This document shows positions 1 to 8,525 of a stretch of DNA of 64,000 bases, in pieces. This DNA comes from Mucilaginibacter limnophilus (GTDB lineage: Bacteria; Bacteroidota; Bacteroidia; Sphingobacteriales; Sphingobacteriaceae), in NCBI RefSeq assembly GCF_004005815.1, contig NZ_SACK01000002.1:868001-932000 (forward strand), written 5' to 3'. The notes below the pieces were generated by a model. It had not been told where the DNA came from, searched no databases, and saw only the letters and a list, made by a program, of their open reading frames with translations. Position numbers and translations under genes: made by a program. The stretch's first letter is position 1; every line of letters begins with the position of its first letter.

Positions 1-2
1 CT

Positions 3-311
3 TCAAACAAAATTGTAAAGTATAATTTTTTAAATAGTCCACCCGAAGCGATGAAGAAAAGTTTTGATTTTCTATTGGGGTATCAATTTCCAAACACAAT
101 GAAATTGAAGGGGCGGTCGGTTGTTTTTTATTATTATATAGATAACGCTCAAATATGTAAGCCTAAGCCTGATGACTACTTGCCTACCCCCAGTGAGGTT
201 GTAGAAACACTTAATGGAATATACTGGCAATTAAAAAATACCGACCCAACCGCTATTTTAATTCCAAACCTCATGTCAACTAAATTTGTTGCACCCGCTA
301 CAGAAAAATAA
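3..311 (+). CDS. C-terminal part of a small protein cut by the window edge; paralogue of the next gene
   Basis: The reading frame is open from the first bases of the window, so the ATG at 51 is probably internal and this is the 3' end of a longer gene. The visible part is about 102 residues with no membrane segment. Its stretch SPPEAMKKSF followed by a hydrophobic strand ending in Cys (YYYIDNAQIC) lines up with SAPDLLREEF and the strand ending in YGNDYC of the next gene, so the two look like tandem paralogues. The arrangement resembles the C-terminal domain of TonB-like proteins, but this is a weak resemblance and no function is claimed. The gap to the next start is 37 bases, compatible with co-transcription. 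Confidence 0.5.
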   Translation, partial: SNKIVKYNFLNSPPEAMKKSFDFLLGYQFPNTMKLKGRSVVFYYYIDNAQICKPKPDDYLPTPSEVVETLNGIYWQLKNTDPTAILIPNLMSTKFVAPATEK

Positions 312-348
312 CTATTTCTACAAGGTAATTGATAAAACAACTCCCCGC

Positions 349-822
349 ATGAAACCATACTTAGCCTTGTTAATTGCATTTCTATTATCGGGCTCAGTTT
401 ACGCCCAAACACAGCTTGAGCCCTTTAAAAAAAATATTCAGCGTATGCTGGTGTACCCGGCATTTTTGCGGCAAACCTGTACTCCGGCTTTTACCAATAT
501 GCTGATAGATATTGACGGTAAGGGTAAGGTAGTTGACGTAAAAATATCAGACAGCGCGCCTGATTTGCTGCGCGAGGAGTTTAACAAAATAAAAGGCAGC
601 TTTAAGCTGGAGTTATTAAATGAATTCATCACTGCCAAAAAACTAAAAGATTGCGGGATTATAATTCCATTGTTTTGGGTATATGGTAATGATTACTGCG
701 TAAACGCTGTTGAGGAAACCTGGATCACCAATAACTATTTCGCGTTTGATTCAAATATGTACACAAAGCTGACATTCAACGCGCAACCCATAGTAACCAA
801 GTTGTACAAGCCTGTACGATAA
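349..822 (+). CDS. Small secreted protein, possibly TonB-C-like, function unknown
   Basis: A protein of 157 residues. I chose the ATG at 349 because it opens directly on a signal peptide (MKPYLALLIAFLLSGSVYAQ), whereas the longer frame from 286 only adds residues without a signal. After cleavage it should lie in the periplasm. The segment MLIDIDGKGKVVDVKISDSAP resembles the strand-turn-strand of TonB C-terminal domains found in many Bacteroidota periplasmic proteins, but the rest is not recognisable. Cysteines at the SPxxC-like position and in YGNDYC may pair. It is followed by a palindromic repeat and then a convergent porin gene. Confidence 0.6.
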   Translation: MKPYLALLIAFLLSGSVYAQTQLEPFKKNIQRMLVYPAFLRQTCTPAFTNMLIDIDGKGKVVDVKISDSAPDLLREEFNKIKGSFKLELLNEFITAKKLKDCGIIIPLFWVYGNDYCVNAVEETWITNNYFAFDSNMYTKLTFNAQPIVTKLYKPVR

Positions 823-828
823 GCGTAA

Positions 829-908
829 GAGTCAAGAATTAAGAATCAGGATTTAAGACTCAAAAAAACTTGCCGATAGAAAGTTTTATCTTAATTTTTA
901 GTTCTTGG
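829..908. repeat. Iterated-word inverted repeat (AAGAATC type)
   Basis: The left side is built from repeats of the word AAGAATY (gtcaagaattaagaatcagg), and the right side holds a loose complement (tcttaatttttagttcttgg). It fills the space between two convergent genes, starting 6 bases after one stop and ending 11 bases before the other. It may serve as a bidirectional 3' end; the pairing is imperfect. Confidence 0.45.
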
Positions 909-918
909 TTTAATAAAC

Positions 919-3036
919 TTATTGATAGAACGTCCAGCTTACGCCAAATTTCAGCAACGCGTCCTGCATAGGGTATCGGTTAACGGTGTAAAAACCGCGG
1001 CTTAACAATCCCTGGTTAATGTAATCGTATTGCACAAATATGTTTGCGCTGTATAACGTGGTTTTAAAGAAGGCTGTAGCAACCGGATACGAACTGAATG
1101 TAACATCAGGCCCGTTATAAAACTGGCCCAATCCCACCGCGTATGATGGTGCAACATATGGCGTGTTATAGCGTACTGTGACACCTAAGTTATTGTTAAG
1201 CACCTTAAACCACGTTGATGCAAAATACAGGCTTCCGTAAGCATACACTTCGGGCGTGCGCAGGGTGCTTTGATAGTCGGTTTTCTGATAAACGCCATAA
1301 GCATCCAGGTGCCAGCGGCGCCAAGCCAGGTTTTTACCCAGGCTTATTTTTATCAGGTTTATAGGGCTGCTTAGTTGCTCGGGATGAGCGTCTTTACTGC
1401 CGGGCGCTGCTGTAAAATAAATGTAATCGTTTATCAGGAAATACTCCGCCTTAACGTCAAGCTGCAGCGCCTCGTTTATGTAGTTGAACGACGCGTTAGT
1501 GGTTTTTACGTTATTAAAGTCGTTATGAAAAATGTAGTGGTTCGATATCCAGTTTGTAGCAACAAGCGGCGGCGAACTGTTTTGCTGATAAGCGCCCAGT
1601 ATAACCCGGCCAAGTTTATTACCGCCGCCCAGCGTTAGCTTAGCATCGTACAAAAAGTTTCCAAAATCTCTACCCTGTGCTATTTGCCGTAAATCGGCCT
1701 CAAGCAATATGCGGTTGCTGAAACGGTAGCTGGCCCGGGCTTTCAGCGTTATGTTTTGAAATATTGTGTTTTGTACCTTGTTGCGGCGTATGTACTGCGT
1801 TCCAAACTCGTTGAAGGCCGTATCGGTAACGTGCTGGGTAAGATTATATAAATCATGCGCTATACCCACATCAAGTTTCATTTCATTTTTAACAAAGGCG
1901 ACAGATTTTCCCCGCAGGTAAAAACTGTATGAAAAATCATTATGTAACTGGTTCACCGTCAGCGAGTCGTTTGATACGCGTGAAGTATAAAACCAATCGG
2001 GGAAAACGCCATAAGTGTCTTCATCATCCTGCAGAAACTGATACCGGCGGCGATCGTAACTAATGGTGTGGGTAACCCGTTGCGTTGGTAGTATCTTACC
2101 GGTACCTTTGTTACGTACGCTGTCTATTCTGCCTATATAGTAAAACTGTTTTATATAAACGCCTGCCTGTTTCCATCGTGTATAGCTGTTAGGCAACCGT
2201 ACCGGGGCGAAGGCTTTTCCAAAAATGGTTGCAGATCCCTGCCCGGTAAACACCGTGTCATTCAGAATGCCTCCCGTTTCCGGTGCTTTAAGGTCATTAT
2301 AAACAATATTGCCGAGTATGTTATACCGCTTGTTCTTTGATTCGTACCAGGTAAAAAATGCAGCATTTACATCGCTAACATTTTGTCGCAACACGTTGTC
2401 GGTACTGTAAAATCCGCGCGATCCGTTAAAATTCAGGTTAAAACCTACGTTCCATTCGGGTTTTACATTTTGTGTGTGTGTAATGCGTACAAATTGCTCT
2501 TTTTTGCCGCCTCCTACATAAAAGATGTTCGTATACTGCACCCGTGCTTTGAAATAATTGATGTCTTCATGGTTAAGTAGATACGGATCGAGGGCGTGCA
2601 TGCCTACATCAAAGCCGATTGTTTTGAGTGGCTCGAACAACAACGGACGCTGCGTTATACCTGTATATCCGCCCAAACTTATCCGTGGGCTTCGCGGCTG
2701 TAGCAGCGGACTATAATTTTCAAAATTTACCAATCCCGTATCAATGGCAAATACCTGTGTGCTGTCGCTCAGAAAGCGTTCGTTACTTACCCTGATAAAG
2801 CTTGAATTGAACACTATCGAATCTTCTTTTTCTTCCTCGCGCTTTCGCAGGGTATCCATCAGCTCGTCGCCGGTAAGCTGCCTTTGCGAAGTTGTTTTGG
2901 CAGTATCGCGCATATAGTTGGGCATACGCTGGCCGGGGTACTGGTTGTTTCTGTTGTTGCTTGGAAACTGGGCAAACGCCGCATGCGCCGATAAGCCTAT
3001 CAGCAATAAAAAAATATATTTCAGCCTTGCGTGCAT
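919..3036 (-). CDS. Putative outer-membrane porin (Bacteroidota Porin_10 / DUF4289 type)
   Basis: A 705-residue protein with a signal peptide ending near AHAAFAQ, a charged low-complexity linker (roughly residues 25-75, including a KREEEKED patch), and then a long beta-rich region with alternating aromatic residues that ends in FYQ, as expected for an outer-membrane barrel. Length and opening match the family annotated as putative porin in Bacteroidota; members are presumed outer-membrane channels, substrate unknown. Its ATG overlaps the TAA stop of the purine nucleoside phosphorylase gene by one base, so the two are translationally linked on the minus strand with lpxK in front. Confidence 0.75.
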   Translation of the reverse strand: MHARLKYIFLLLIGLSAHAAFAQFPSNNRNNQYPGQRMPNYMRDTAKTTSQRQLTGDELMDTLRKREEEKEDSIVFNSSFIRVSNERFLSDSTQVFAIDTGLVNFENYSPLLQPRSPRISLGGYTGITQRPLLFEPLKTIGFDVGMHALDPYLLNHEDINYFKARVQYTNIFYVGGGKKEQFVRITHTQNVKPEWNVGFNLNFNGSRGFYSTDNVLRQNVSDVNAAFFTWYESKNKRYNILGNIVYNDLKAPETGGILNDTVFTGQGSATIFGKAFAPVRLPNSYTRWKQAGVYIKQFYYIGRIDSVRNKGTGKILPTQRVTHTISYDRRRYQFLQDDEDTYGVFPDWFYTSRVSNDSLTVNQLHNDFSYSFYLRGKSVAFVKNEMKLDVGIAHDLYNLTQHVTDTAFNEFGTQYIRRNKVQNTIFQNITLKARASYRFSNRILLEADLRQIAQGRDFGNFLYDAKLTLGGGNKLGRVILGAYQQNSSPPLVATNWISNHYIFHNDFNNVKTTNASFNYINEALQLDVKAEYFLINDYIYFTAAPGSKDAHPEQLSSPINLIKISLGKNLAWRRWHLDAYGVYQKTDYQSTLRTPEVYAYGSLYFASTWFKVLNNNLGVTVRYNTPYVAPSYAVGLGQFYNGPDVTFSSYPVATAFFKTTLYSANIFVQYDYINQGLLSRGFYTVNRYPMQDALLKFGVSWTFYQ

Positions 3037-3851
3037 TAAATTCCGGCTATCAGTTCTTTTAAAATCAAGGTCATTTTTGGTTCAGCTTCCTGCGCCACGG
3101 CTATAATTTCGTCAAGCGAAACAGGTTTCAGTTCTTCGGGGAAGCCCTCATCGGTTAAAACAGATATTGCAAAAACAGGTAAACCCATGTGGTTGGCAAC
3201 AATTACTTCTGGCACAGTACTCATACCCACCGCGTCGCCGCCTATTATGCGTAAATAGCGGTATTCGGCGCGGGTTTCAAGGTTTGGGCCTGTTACGCCT
3301 ACATAAACTCCTTTATGGCATATAATATTGTTTGCTTCCGCGATATCAAGCGCTTTGGCAATCAGATCAATACGGTAAGGCTGGCTCATGTCAGGGAAAC
3401 GCGGGCCAAGCTCTTCTTCGTTACGGCCTGTAAGCGGGTTTTGTGGTTGCAGGTTAATATGATCTTCAATAATCATCAGGTCGCCTTTTTTAAACGACGG
3501 ATTTAACGAGCCACTGGCATTTGACACATACAACGTTTTAATGCCAAGGGCCTTCAACACACGCACCGGGAAGGTTATTTCCTTCATGTTATAGCCTTCA
3601 TAATAGTGCAAACGGCCTTGCATGGCTACTACCTTAACACCGCCAAGAGTACCAAATATCAACTTACCCGAATGAAACTCAAGGGTTGAAATAGGAAAAT
3701 CGGGGATGTTGGCATACATTAGTTGTTTTTCAATCTGGATTTCCTTAACAAGTCCGCCAAGACCGGTGCCTAAAATAATGCCTGCCTCGGGCTCAAAATC
3801 GCCTATGCGGTTTTTAATGTATGCCGCGGTGCGCTGTATGCTCTCTAACAT
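3036..3851 (-). CDS. punA: Purine-nucleoside phosphorylase (trimeric PNP family)
   Basis: A 271-residue protein, the normal size for the trimeric class. It cleaves purine nucleosides with phosphate to give free base and ribose-1-phosphate in the cytoplasmic salvage pathway. Visible family signs are the phosphate loop GIILGTGLGG near residue 25, the RLHYYEGY segment, the glycine/serine run YVSNASGSLNP, and the purine-site stretch VGVTGPNLETRAEYR followed by GMSTVPEVIVANHMG. It overlaps lpxK upstream by 38 bases and the porin downstream by one base, so the three form a tight unit. Confidence 0.93.
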   Translation of the reverse strand: MLESIQRTAAYIKNRIGDFEPEAGIILGTGLGGLVKEIQIEKQLMYANIPDFPISTLEFHSGKLIFGTLGGVKVVAMQGRLHYYEGYNMKEITFPVRVLKALGIKTLYVSNASGSLNPSFKKGDLMIIEDHINLQPQNPLTGRNEEELGPRFPDMSQPYRIDLIAKALDIAEANNIICHKGVYVGVTGPNLETRAEYRYLRIIGGDAVGMSTVPEVIVANHMGLPVFAISVLTDEGFPEELKPVSLDEIIAVAQEAEPKMTLILKELIAGI

Positions 3852-4878
3852 ATTGTAAAATCAAATCGTTAAATTGTAACTGCCCATTATTTAAAAATTC
3901 AACCCCTATTGGTAACACCAAAAACGGCAGTTTGCTCACCAGCGGAAGCAGGTGCTGTTCACCTAAACGTTGCGCATCCTTTTCTGTTGTGATAAGCAGT
4001 TTTTTTTCTGCCGGGCAAGCCTCAAACTCAGCGGCAAGTTTAGTGATATTTTTTAAGCTGAAGGGATGATGGTCGGGATATTTATGGTGAATTATCTTCG
4101 TTGTAAAACCTTGCAGATACTGCAGCAGGGGAAAAGTATTGGCTATTCCTGTCAACAGGAAAACTGTTGTATTGTTATCGATAGCAACCTGTGAATTATT
4201 GCCTGACATAGTCCGTAAAGGCTGATACGCTATCGATGTGAAAAACAATTGTTGAAATGGAAACGGCTTTATTTTTTCGGCGATGGCTGTCTGCTCATCG
4301 GTTGATAAGTTTGCCGGGCATTTGCTGATCACGATAACATCGGCGCGCCAACGGCCAATGAAAGGCTCGCGCAAGTTGCCAGCGGGCAATACGAGGCGTG
4401 GTTCGTTTAGCCGTGTATAATCAAACAATAAAATGCTGAAACCGGGTTTTACCTTCCGGTGCTGGTAAGCATCGTCCAGAATAATGACTTCGTGATAATT
4501 TACTAATTGTTTAATACCGGTTACCCTGTCTTCACAAACAGCCACGGTAACGTCAGGAAATTTATGCTTGAACTGTGCCGGCTCGTCGCCAATCTGCGTA
4601 GCCGTAGATGTGTTATCCGCCTGAATAAAACCCTTTGTTTCACGGCCGTAGCCGCGGCTTAACGTGGCAATTTTATACTGATCTTTTAGCAGGCGGATAA
4701 GATACTCTGTCATAGGGCTTTTTCCCGCCCCGCCAACATCAAGGTTGCCTACAGATATAACCGGCAGCTTAAACGTATAGCTTTTAAACAACCCTGCATC
4801 ATAACACCAGTTACGGATGCTCACCACCAGCCCATATAACAGCGAAAAAGGAAATAAAAGCAGGCGCAGGTATTTCAT
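3814..4878 (-). CDS. lpxK: Tetraacyldisaccharide 4'-kinase LpxK
   Basis: Phosphorylates the 4' position of the lipid A disaccharide at the inner membrane, a late step of lipid A synthesis. The ATG at 4878 starts MKYLRLLLFPFSLLYGLVV, which gives the usual N-terminal membrane anchor and a 354-residue protein; the longer upstream frame adds low-quality sequence. The P-loop GNLDVGGAGKSP near residue 50 is characteristic of the family, and DDAYQHR is the conserved segment after it. The 3' end overlaps punA by 38 bases. A minus-strand terminator of the preceding subtilase gene lies 73 bases upstream, so lpxK should start its own transcript. Confidence 0.95.
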   Translation of the reverse strand: MKYLRLLLFPFSLLYGLVVSIRNWCYDAGLFKSYTFKLPVISVGNLDVGGAGKSPMTEYLIRLLKDQYKIATLSRGYGRETKGFIQADNTSTATQIGDEPAQFKHKFPDVTVAVCEDRVTGIKQLVNYHEVIILDDAYQHRKVKPGFSILLFDYTRLNEPRLVLPAGNLREPFIGRWRADVIVISKCPANLSTDEQTAIAEKIKPFPFQQLFFTSIAYQPLRTMSGNNSQVAIDNNTTVFLLTGIANTFPLLQYLQGFTTKIIHHKYPDHHPFSLKNITKLAAEFEACPAEKKLLITTEKDAQRLGEQHLLPLVSKLPFLVLPIGVEFLNNGQLQFNDLILQYVREHTAHRGIH

Positions 4879-4950
4879 AACAAATGGTAAAGATAAGTAT
4901 TTGGGTGGTGGTTGGCGAGTGGCGGTGGGTGTTAGTTTCAGAATTTCAGC

Positions 4951-4980
4951 AAAAAAGGCGGAGAAAAATCCTCCGCCTTT
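4951..4980 (-). terminator. Rho-independent terminator of the subtilase gene
   Basis: A perfect 10-bp stem (AAAGGCGGAG at 4954-4963 with CTCCGCCTTT at 4971-4980) with a 7-base loop. Read on the minus strand it ends in a T-run, 39 bases after the subtilase stop. Confidence 0.85.
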
Positions 4981-5018
4981 CAATTTCGAAATTTAACATT
5001 CGAAATCCGAAATACAAT

Positions 5019-6665
5019 TTACTTTCTTTCTCCCTTTAACGTTGCCGCTATTTGAAGCGCCTTGTAAGCGTTCACAATACCGCCGGTTTTCGATAGGGTT
5101 GCAAAATCAACTTTTTCGTCTTTGCTGCCCGGTTTAATAACCATAGTGCCGTTTAGCGGTGCGGCCGATTGCAAGATTACCTGTTTAATTTGTTTCGCGC
5201 TAAGCTTCGGATAATATTCCAATACCAACGCTGCCACACCTGCGGTAATTGGTGAAGCAAAGCTGGTACCATCAGCAGTGTTAAATTCAGCGTCTTTATC
5301 AACTGAGGTAACTGATACGCCCGGCGCGAATACATCTACGTTCTTCTTTCCATAATTGCTGAAGCTGCCCGCAAGCGTCGAATCATTTTTTGCTCCGGAA
5401 GCGCCCACTACAATCACGTTTGCAGCGTCTGATGATGAGCCGTCTTCAAAATTATCATTCGGATAATGCGGTTTCACATCACCGTCTTCGCTTTCGTTAC
5501 CTGCAGCCTGTACCAGTAATACGTCTTTTGAAGCGGCATATTTATAGGCATCATCAACCCACTTTTTGTGCGGCGAAAGCTTTTTGCCGAAACTCATGTT
5601 GATGATCTGCGCGCCATTGTCAACAGCGTAACGGATAGCTTTAGCAACGTCTTTATCGTATTCATCGCCGTTTGGAACCGCCTTGATGCCCATTATGCGT
5701 ACATTATCAGCAACGCCATTAATACCGTATTGGTTATCGCGCACGGCGGCAATTAGTCCCGCAACGCCTGTACCGTGCGATGCATCAGGGAATTTCAGCA
5801 GGTTGCTGCCATAAGGCTTGGTTTCCCAAATATCAGGGTTATCGCCCACAATGCGCTGGCGCGAAGTAAGGTCGGGGTTGATGTCGTTATTCAGCTTTGT
5901 AAGATACTCGCTCAGGTCTTTAATGATTTCAGCGTTATCCTTGTCGCCGCCCTGCTGTTGAAATATCGACTCCCATATCTGCTTGCTTTGCATAACGGTA
6001 TCGTTGGTGGTGTTGATCTTTGACAGATCAGCTGTTTTAAACGTAGCGTCTGAAGTTAGTTTCAAATCGCGTTTCACATAACCGCTGGTCGCCATCAACA
6101 CATTCAGCACAGGCGACAGTTGCTCAAATTCGGTTTTTGAGTGGGTAACCGTAGTATCGTGTACAGCCTTTACTTTCAGCCAGTAAGCATATTCCTTTTT
6201 GTCGGTTGCTGAGGCTTCGGTAATAGTGGCGTACTTGCCTTTTAAACGGTTATACTCGCGTACTTCTTCGGTAGTTTCGGTGTAGTTACAGTTACCGCCC
6301 GGTCCGCCCAAAAAATTCCAGCCGTGTACATCATCAACATAACCGTTTTTATCATCATCCTTGCCGTTTCCGGGTTTTTCTTTACGATTTGTCCACAGGA
6401 TAGGCCTCAGGTCTTTTTGAGCGGTATCAATCCCGCTGTCAATAGTAGCCACCACAACAGTTTTACTTTTTTTACCTTTTACCAGTTGATAGGCAGGAGT
6501 AAGACTGATACCGAAATAACCATCAGTTTTCAGGTCAAGCAGATGCCAGTTTTTTGGAAGTTCGGGTGCCGGCGCTTCAGCAGGAGCCTGTGCGTAAGTG
6601 TTTAGGTTAAAGAATAAAGCCCCTGTAAGCAGCGGGGCAATAAGAAATTTGCGTGTTTTTAACAT
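5019..6665 (-). CDS. S8 family subtilisin-like serine peptidase, secreted
   Basis: A 548-residue subtilase. I start it at 6665, where MLKTRKFLIAPLLTGALFF opens a signal peptide ending in TYAQ; the longer frame only adds nine residues. The catalytic triad is complete: Asp76 (TIDSGID), His297 (SHGTGVAGL) and Ser468 (DGTSFASP), with the oxyanion Asn in AAGNE. Asp and His are about 221 residues apart, against roughly 30-60 in ordinary subtilisins, so some 170 mostly charged residues are inserted between them. A short calcium-loop-like GNGKDDDKNGYVDD lies directly after the Asp. The protein is probably exported to periplasm or surface; substrate unknown. Confidence 0.92.
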   Translation of the reverse strand: MLKTRKFLIAPLLTGALFFNLNTYAQAPAEAPAPELPKNWHLLDLKTDGYFGISLTPAYQLVKGKKSKTVVVATIDSGIDTAQKDLRPILWTNRKEKPGNGKDDDKNGYVDDVHGWNFLGGPGGNCNYTETTEEVREYNRLKGKYATITEASATDKKEYAYWLKVKAVHDTTVTHSKTEFEQLSPVLNVLMATSGYVKRDLKLTSDATFKTADLSKINTTNDTVMQSKQIWESIFQQQGGDKDNAEIIKDLSEYLTKLNNDINPDLTSRQRIVGDNPDIWETKPYGSNLLKFPDASHGTGVAGLIAAVRDNQYGINGVADNVRIMGIKAVPNGDEYDKDVAKAIRYAVDNGAQIINMSFGKKLSPHKKWVDDAYKYAASKDVLLVQAAGNESEDGDVKPHYPNDNFEDGSSSDAANVIVVGASGAKNDSTLAGSFSNYGKKNVDVFAPGVSVTSVDKDAEFNTADGTSFASPITAGVAALVLEYYPKLSAKQIKQVILQSAAPLNGTMVIKPGSKDEKVDFATLSKTGGIVNAYKALQIAATLKGERK

Positions 6666-6680
6666 ATATGTTTTTTTAAG

Positions 6681-6747
6681 ACGATGGACCATAGACCATA
6701 GTCCATAGTTTGCTATCGTCTATGGTCCATGGACTATGGTCTATAAA
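6681..6747. repeat. Iterated-word inverted repeat (CCATAGA/TCCATAG type)
   Basis: A perfect 16-bp stem, ATAGACCATAGTCCAT (6691-6706) with ATGGACTATGGTCTAT (6729-6744). Each arm is a run of the word (A/T)CCATAG. It touches the stop codon of the minus-strand aldehyde dehydrogenase gene at 6748. A relative lies at 25022-25084, also against a minus-strand stop. Confidence 0.8.
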
Positions 6748-8286
6748 TTACAAATCAAATTTAATTCCCTGTGCTAAAGGCAACGTTTTTGAATAATTAA
6801 TAGTATTGGTTTGCCTGCGCATGTACGCTTTCCATGCGTCTGACCCCGACTCGCGGCCGCCGCCCGTTTCCTTTTCGCCGCCAAACGCGCCGCCAATTTC
6901 GGCACCCGAGGTGCCTATGTTAACGTTTGCAATACCGCAGTCAGAACCCGCAAACGACAAAAATTGTTCGGCCTCGCGCAAATTATTGGTCATGATGGCT
7001 GAAGATAAACCCTGCGGTACAGCGTTTTGCATGGCAATCGCGTCGTCAATATCAGTATATTTTATCAGGTAAAGAATAGGAGCGAAGGTTTCGTGCTGCA
7101 CAATGCTGTATTGATTTTCCACTTCGGCTATGCAAGGCTTTACATAACAACCAGAGGTATAGGCTTCGCCTTCAAGCCTGCCGCCTTCCACAATAAATTT
7201 ACCGCCTTCAGCCTTGCATCTTTCTATCGAGTCAAGGTAAGCCTGCACCGCGTCTGCATCAATCAGCGGACCCATGTGGTTATTTTCATCAAGCGGGTTG
7301 CCAATGCGGATTTGCCCGTATGCGCTCACCAGTTTTTGCTTAAACTGCTCGTAAATACTTTCATGAATGATCAATCTGCGTGTGGTAGTACAACGCTGGC
7401 CTGCTGTACCCACCGCGCCGAACACTGCACCTATCAATGCCATGTCAAGATCGGCATTTTCGGTTATGATGATGGCGTTGTTTCCGCCAAGTTCAAGCAA
7501 ACTACGGCCTAAACGTGCGCCAACAGCAGCGCCCACAGCCTTGCCCATACGGGTTGAACCTGTTGCCGAAACTAAAGGTACACGGGTATCATTGGCGATC
7601 AGTTCACCAATATCACGGCCGCCAATTACTATGGACGATACGCCTTCCGGTACCTCATTTCGTTCGAAAATAGTTTGTACAATATGCTGGCAGGCAATAG
7701 CCGTTAAAGGTGTTTTTTCTGATGGTTTCCAAACACATACATCGCCGCACACCCAGGCCAAAGCGGCATTCCAGCTCCATACCGCTACCGGGAAATTAAA
7801 CGCCGAAATAATGCCCACCACACCCAGCGGATGATACTGCTCGTACATGCGGTGCCCCGGGCGTTCCGAGTGCATGGTGAGGCCGTAAAGCTGGCGGCTT
7901 AAACCAACAGCAAAATCGCATATATCAATCATTTCCTGCACTTCACCGTAGCCTTCCTGCAGGCTTTTACCCATTTCGTATGATACCAGCGCACCCAGGC
8001 TTTGCTTGTGCTCACGCAGTGCATCCCCAATTTGCCTTACAATTTCACCACGTTTTGGCGCCGGCACGGTGCGCCATATGGTAAATGCCTGCTGCGCTTT
8101 TTCAATAACGGCATTATAGTCATCGGCTGTAGCCATGGTTACCTGCGCTATCAATTTACCGTCAACCGGTGAAGTGATATTTTTTATATCAGTACCGCTG
8201 CCACCCCATATGCTGCCTGTACTAAAGGCAGGGTTTTTGTCGTTTATATGTAAATGAGAAAGAATTTTTGAAATATCGATATACAT
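6748..8286 (-). CDS. Aldehyde dehydrogenase, ALDH7/antiquitin type (aminoadipate-semialdehyde dehydrogenase-like)
   Basis: A 512-residue NAD(P)-dependent aldehyde dehydrogenase. The Rossmann segment, the general-base Glu in LLELGGNN (near residue 270) and the nucleophilic Cys in GTAGQRCTTTRR (near residue 304) are all present. The GQRCTTTRR context and the SGSDAWKAYMRRQTNT C-terminus are typical of the ALDH7 subfamily, which oxidises 2-aminoadipate semialdehyde (piperideine-6-carboxylate) in lysine breakdown. That substrate is inferred from the subfamily. No other lysine-catabolic gene is in the window; the gene stands alone between a palindromic repeat and a divergent TPR gene. Confidence 0.88.
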   Translation of the reverse strand: MYIDISKILSHLHINDKNPAFSTGSIWGGSGTDIKNITSPVDGKLIAQVTMATADDYNAVIEKAQQAFTIWRTVPAPKRGEIVRQIGDALREHKQSLGALVSYEMGKSLQEGYGEVQEMIDICDFAVGLSRQLYGLTMHSERPGHRMYEQYHPLGVVGIISAFNFPVAVWSWNAALAWVCGDVCVWKPSEKTPLTAIACQHIVQTIFERNEVPEGVSSIVIGGRDIGELIANDTRVPLVSATGSTRMGKAVGAAVGARLGRSLLELGGNNAIIITENADLDMALIGAVFGAVGTAGQRCTTTRRLIIHESIYEQFKQKLVSAYGQIRIGNPLDENNHMGPLIDADAVQAYLDSIERCKAEGGKFIVEGGRLEGEAYTSGCYVKPCIAEVENQYSIVQHETFAPILYLIKYTDIDDAIAMQNAVPQGLSSAIMTNNLREAEQFLSFAGSDCGIANVNIGTSGAEIGGAFGGEKETGGGRESGSDAWKAYMRRQTNTINYSKTLPLAQGIKFDL

Positions 8287-8525
8287 AATCGTAAATTTGT
8301 CAAAGGTAAAAATCTTTAAGGCAAATCACCCGGCACCCTCACTTAACCGCCTTCCGCTGATACTTATTTATTATCAGGTAGTTGCATTTAACAAGTGTTA
8401 ACAATGTGTGTATGTTGAAAACTTAATTGCATTGCCGTTACTTATAGTTATTAACTTAAACGCAGTAAAGCCTAAAAGCAATATAAATTGCTGTCAAGCC
8501 GAATATGTTCTGCAAACAAAATTGA

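Noticed and set aside
286-348. A longer start of the small secreted protein at 286
   Set aside because: The extra 21 residues lie before the signal peptide and overlap the previous gene; the ATG at 349 opens directly on the signal.
7027-7512. A 161-residue frame opposite the aldehyde dehydrogenase
   Set aside because: It is a shadow of the coding strand without signal, motif or promoter.
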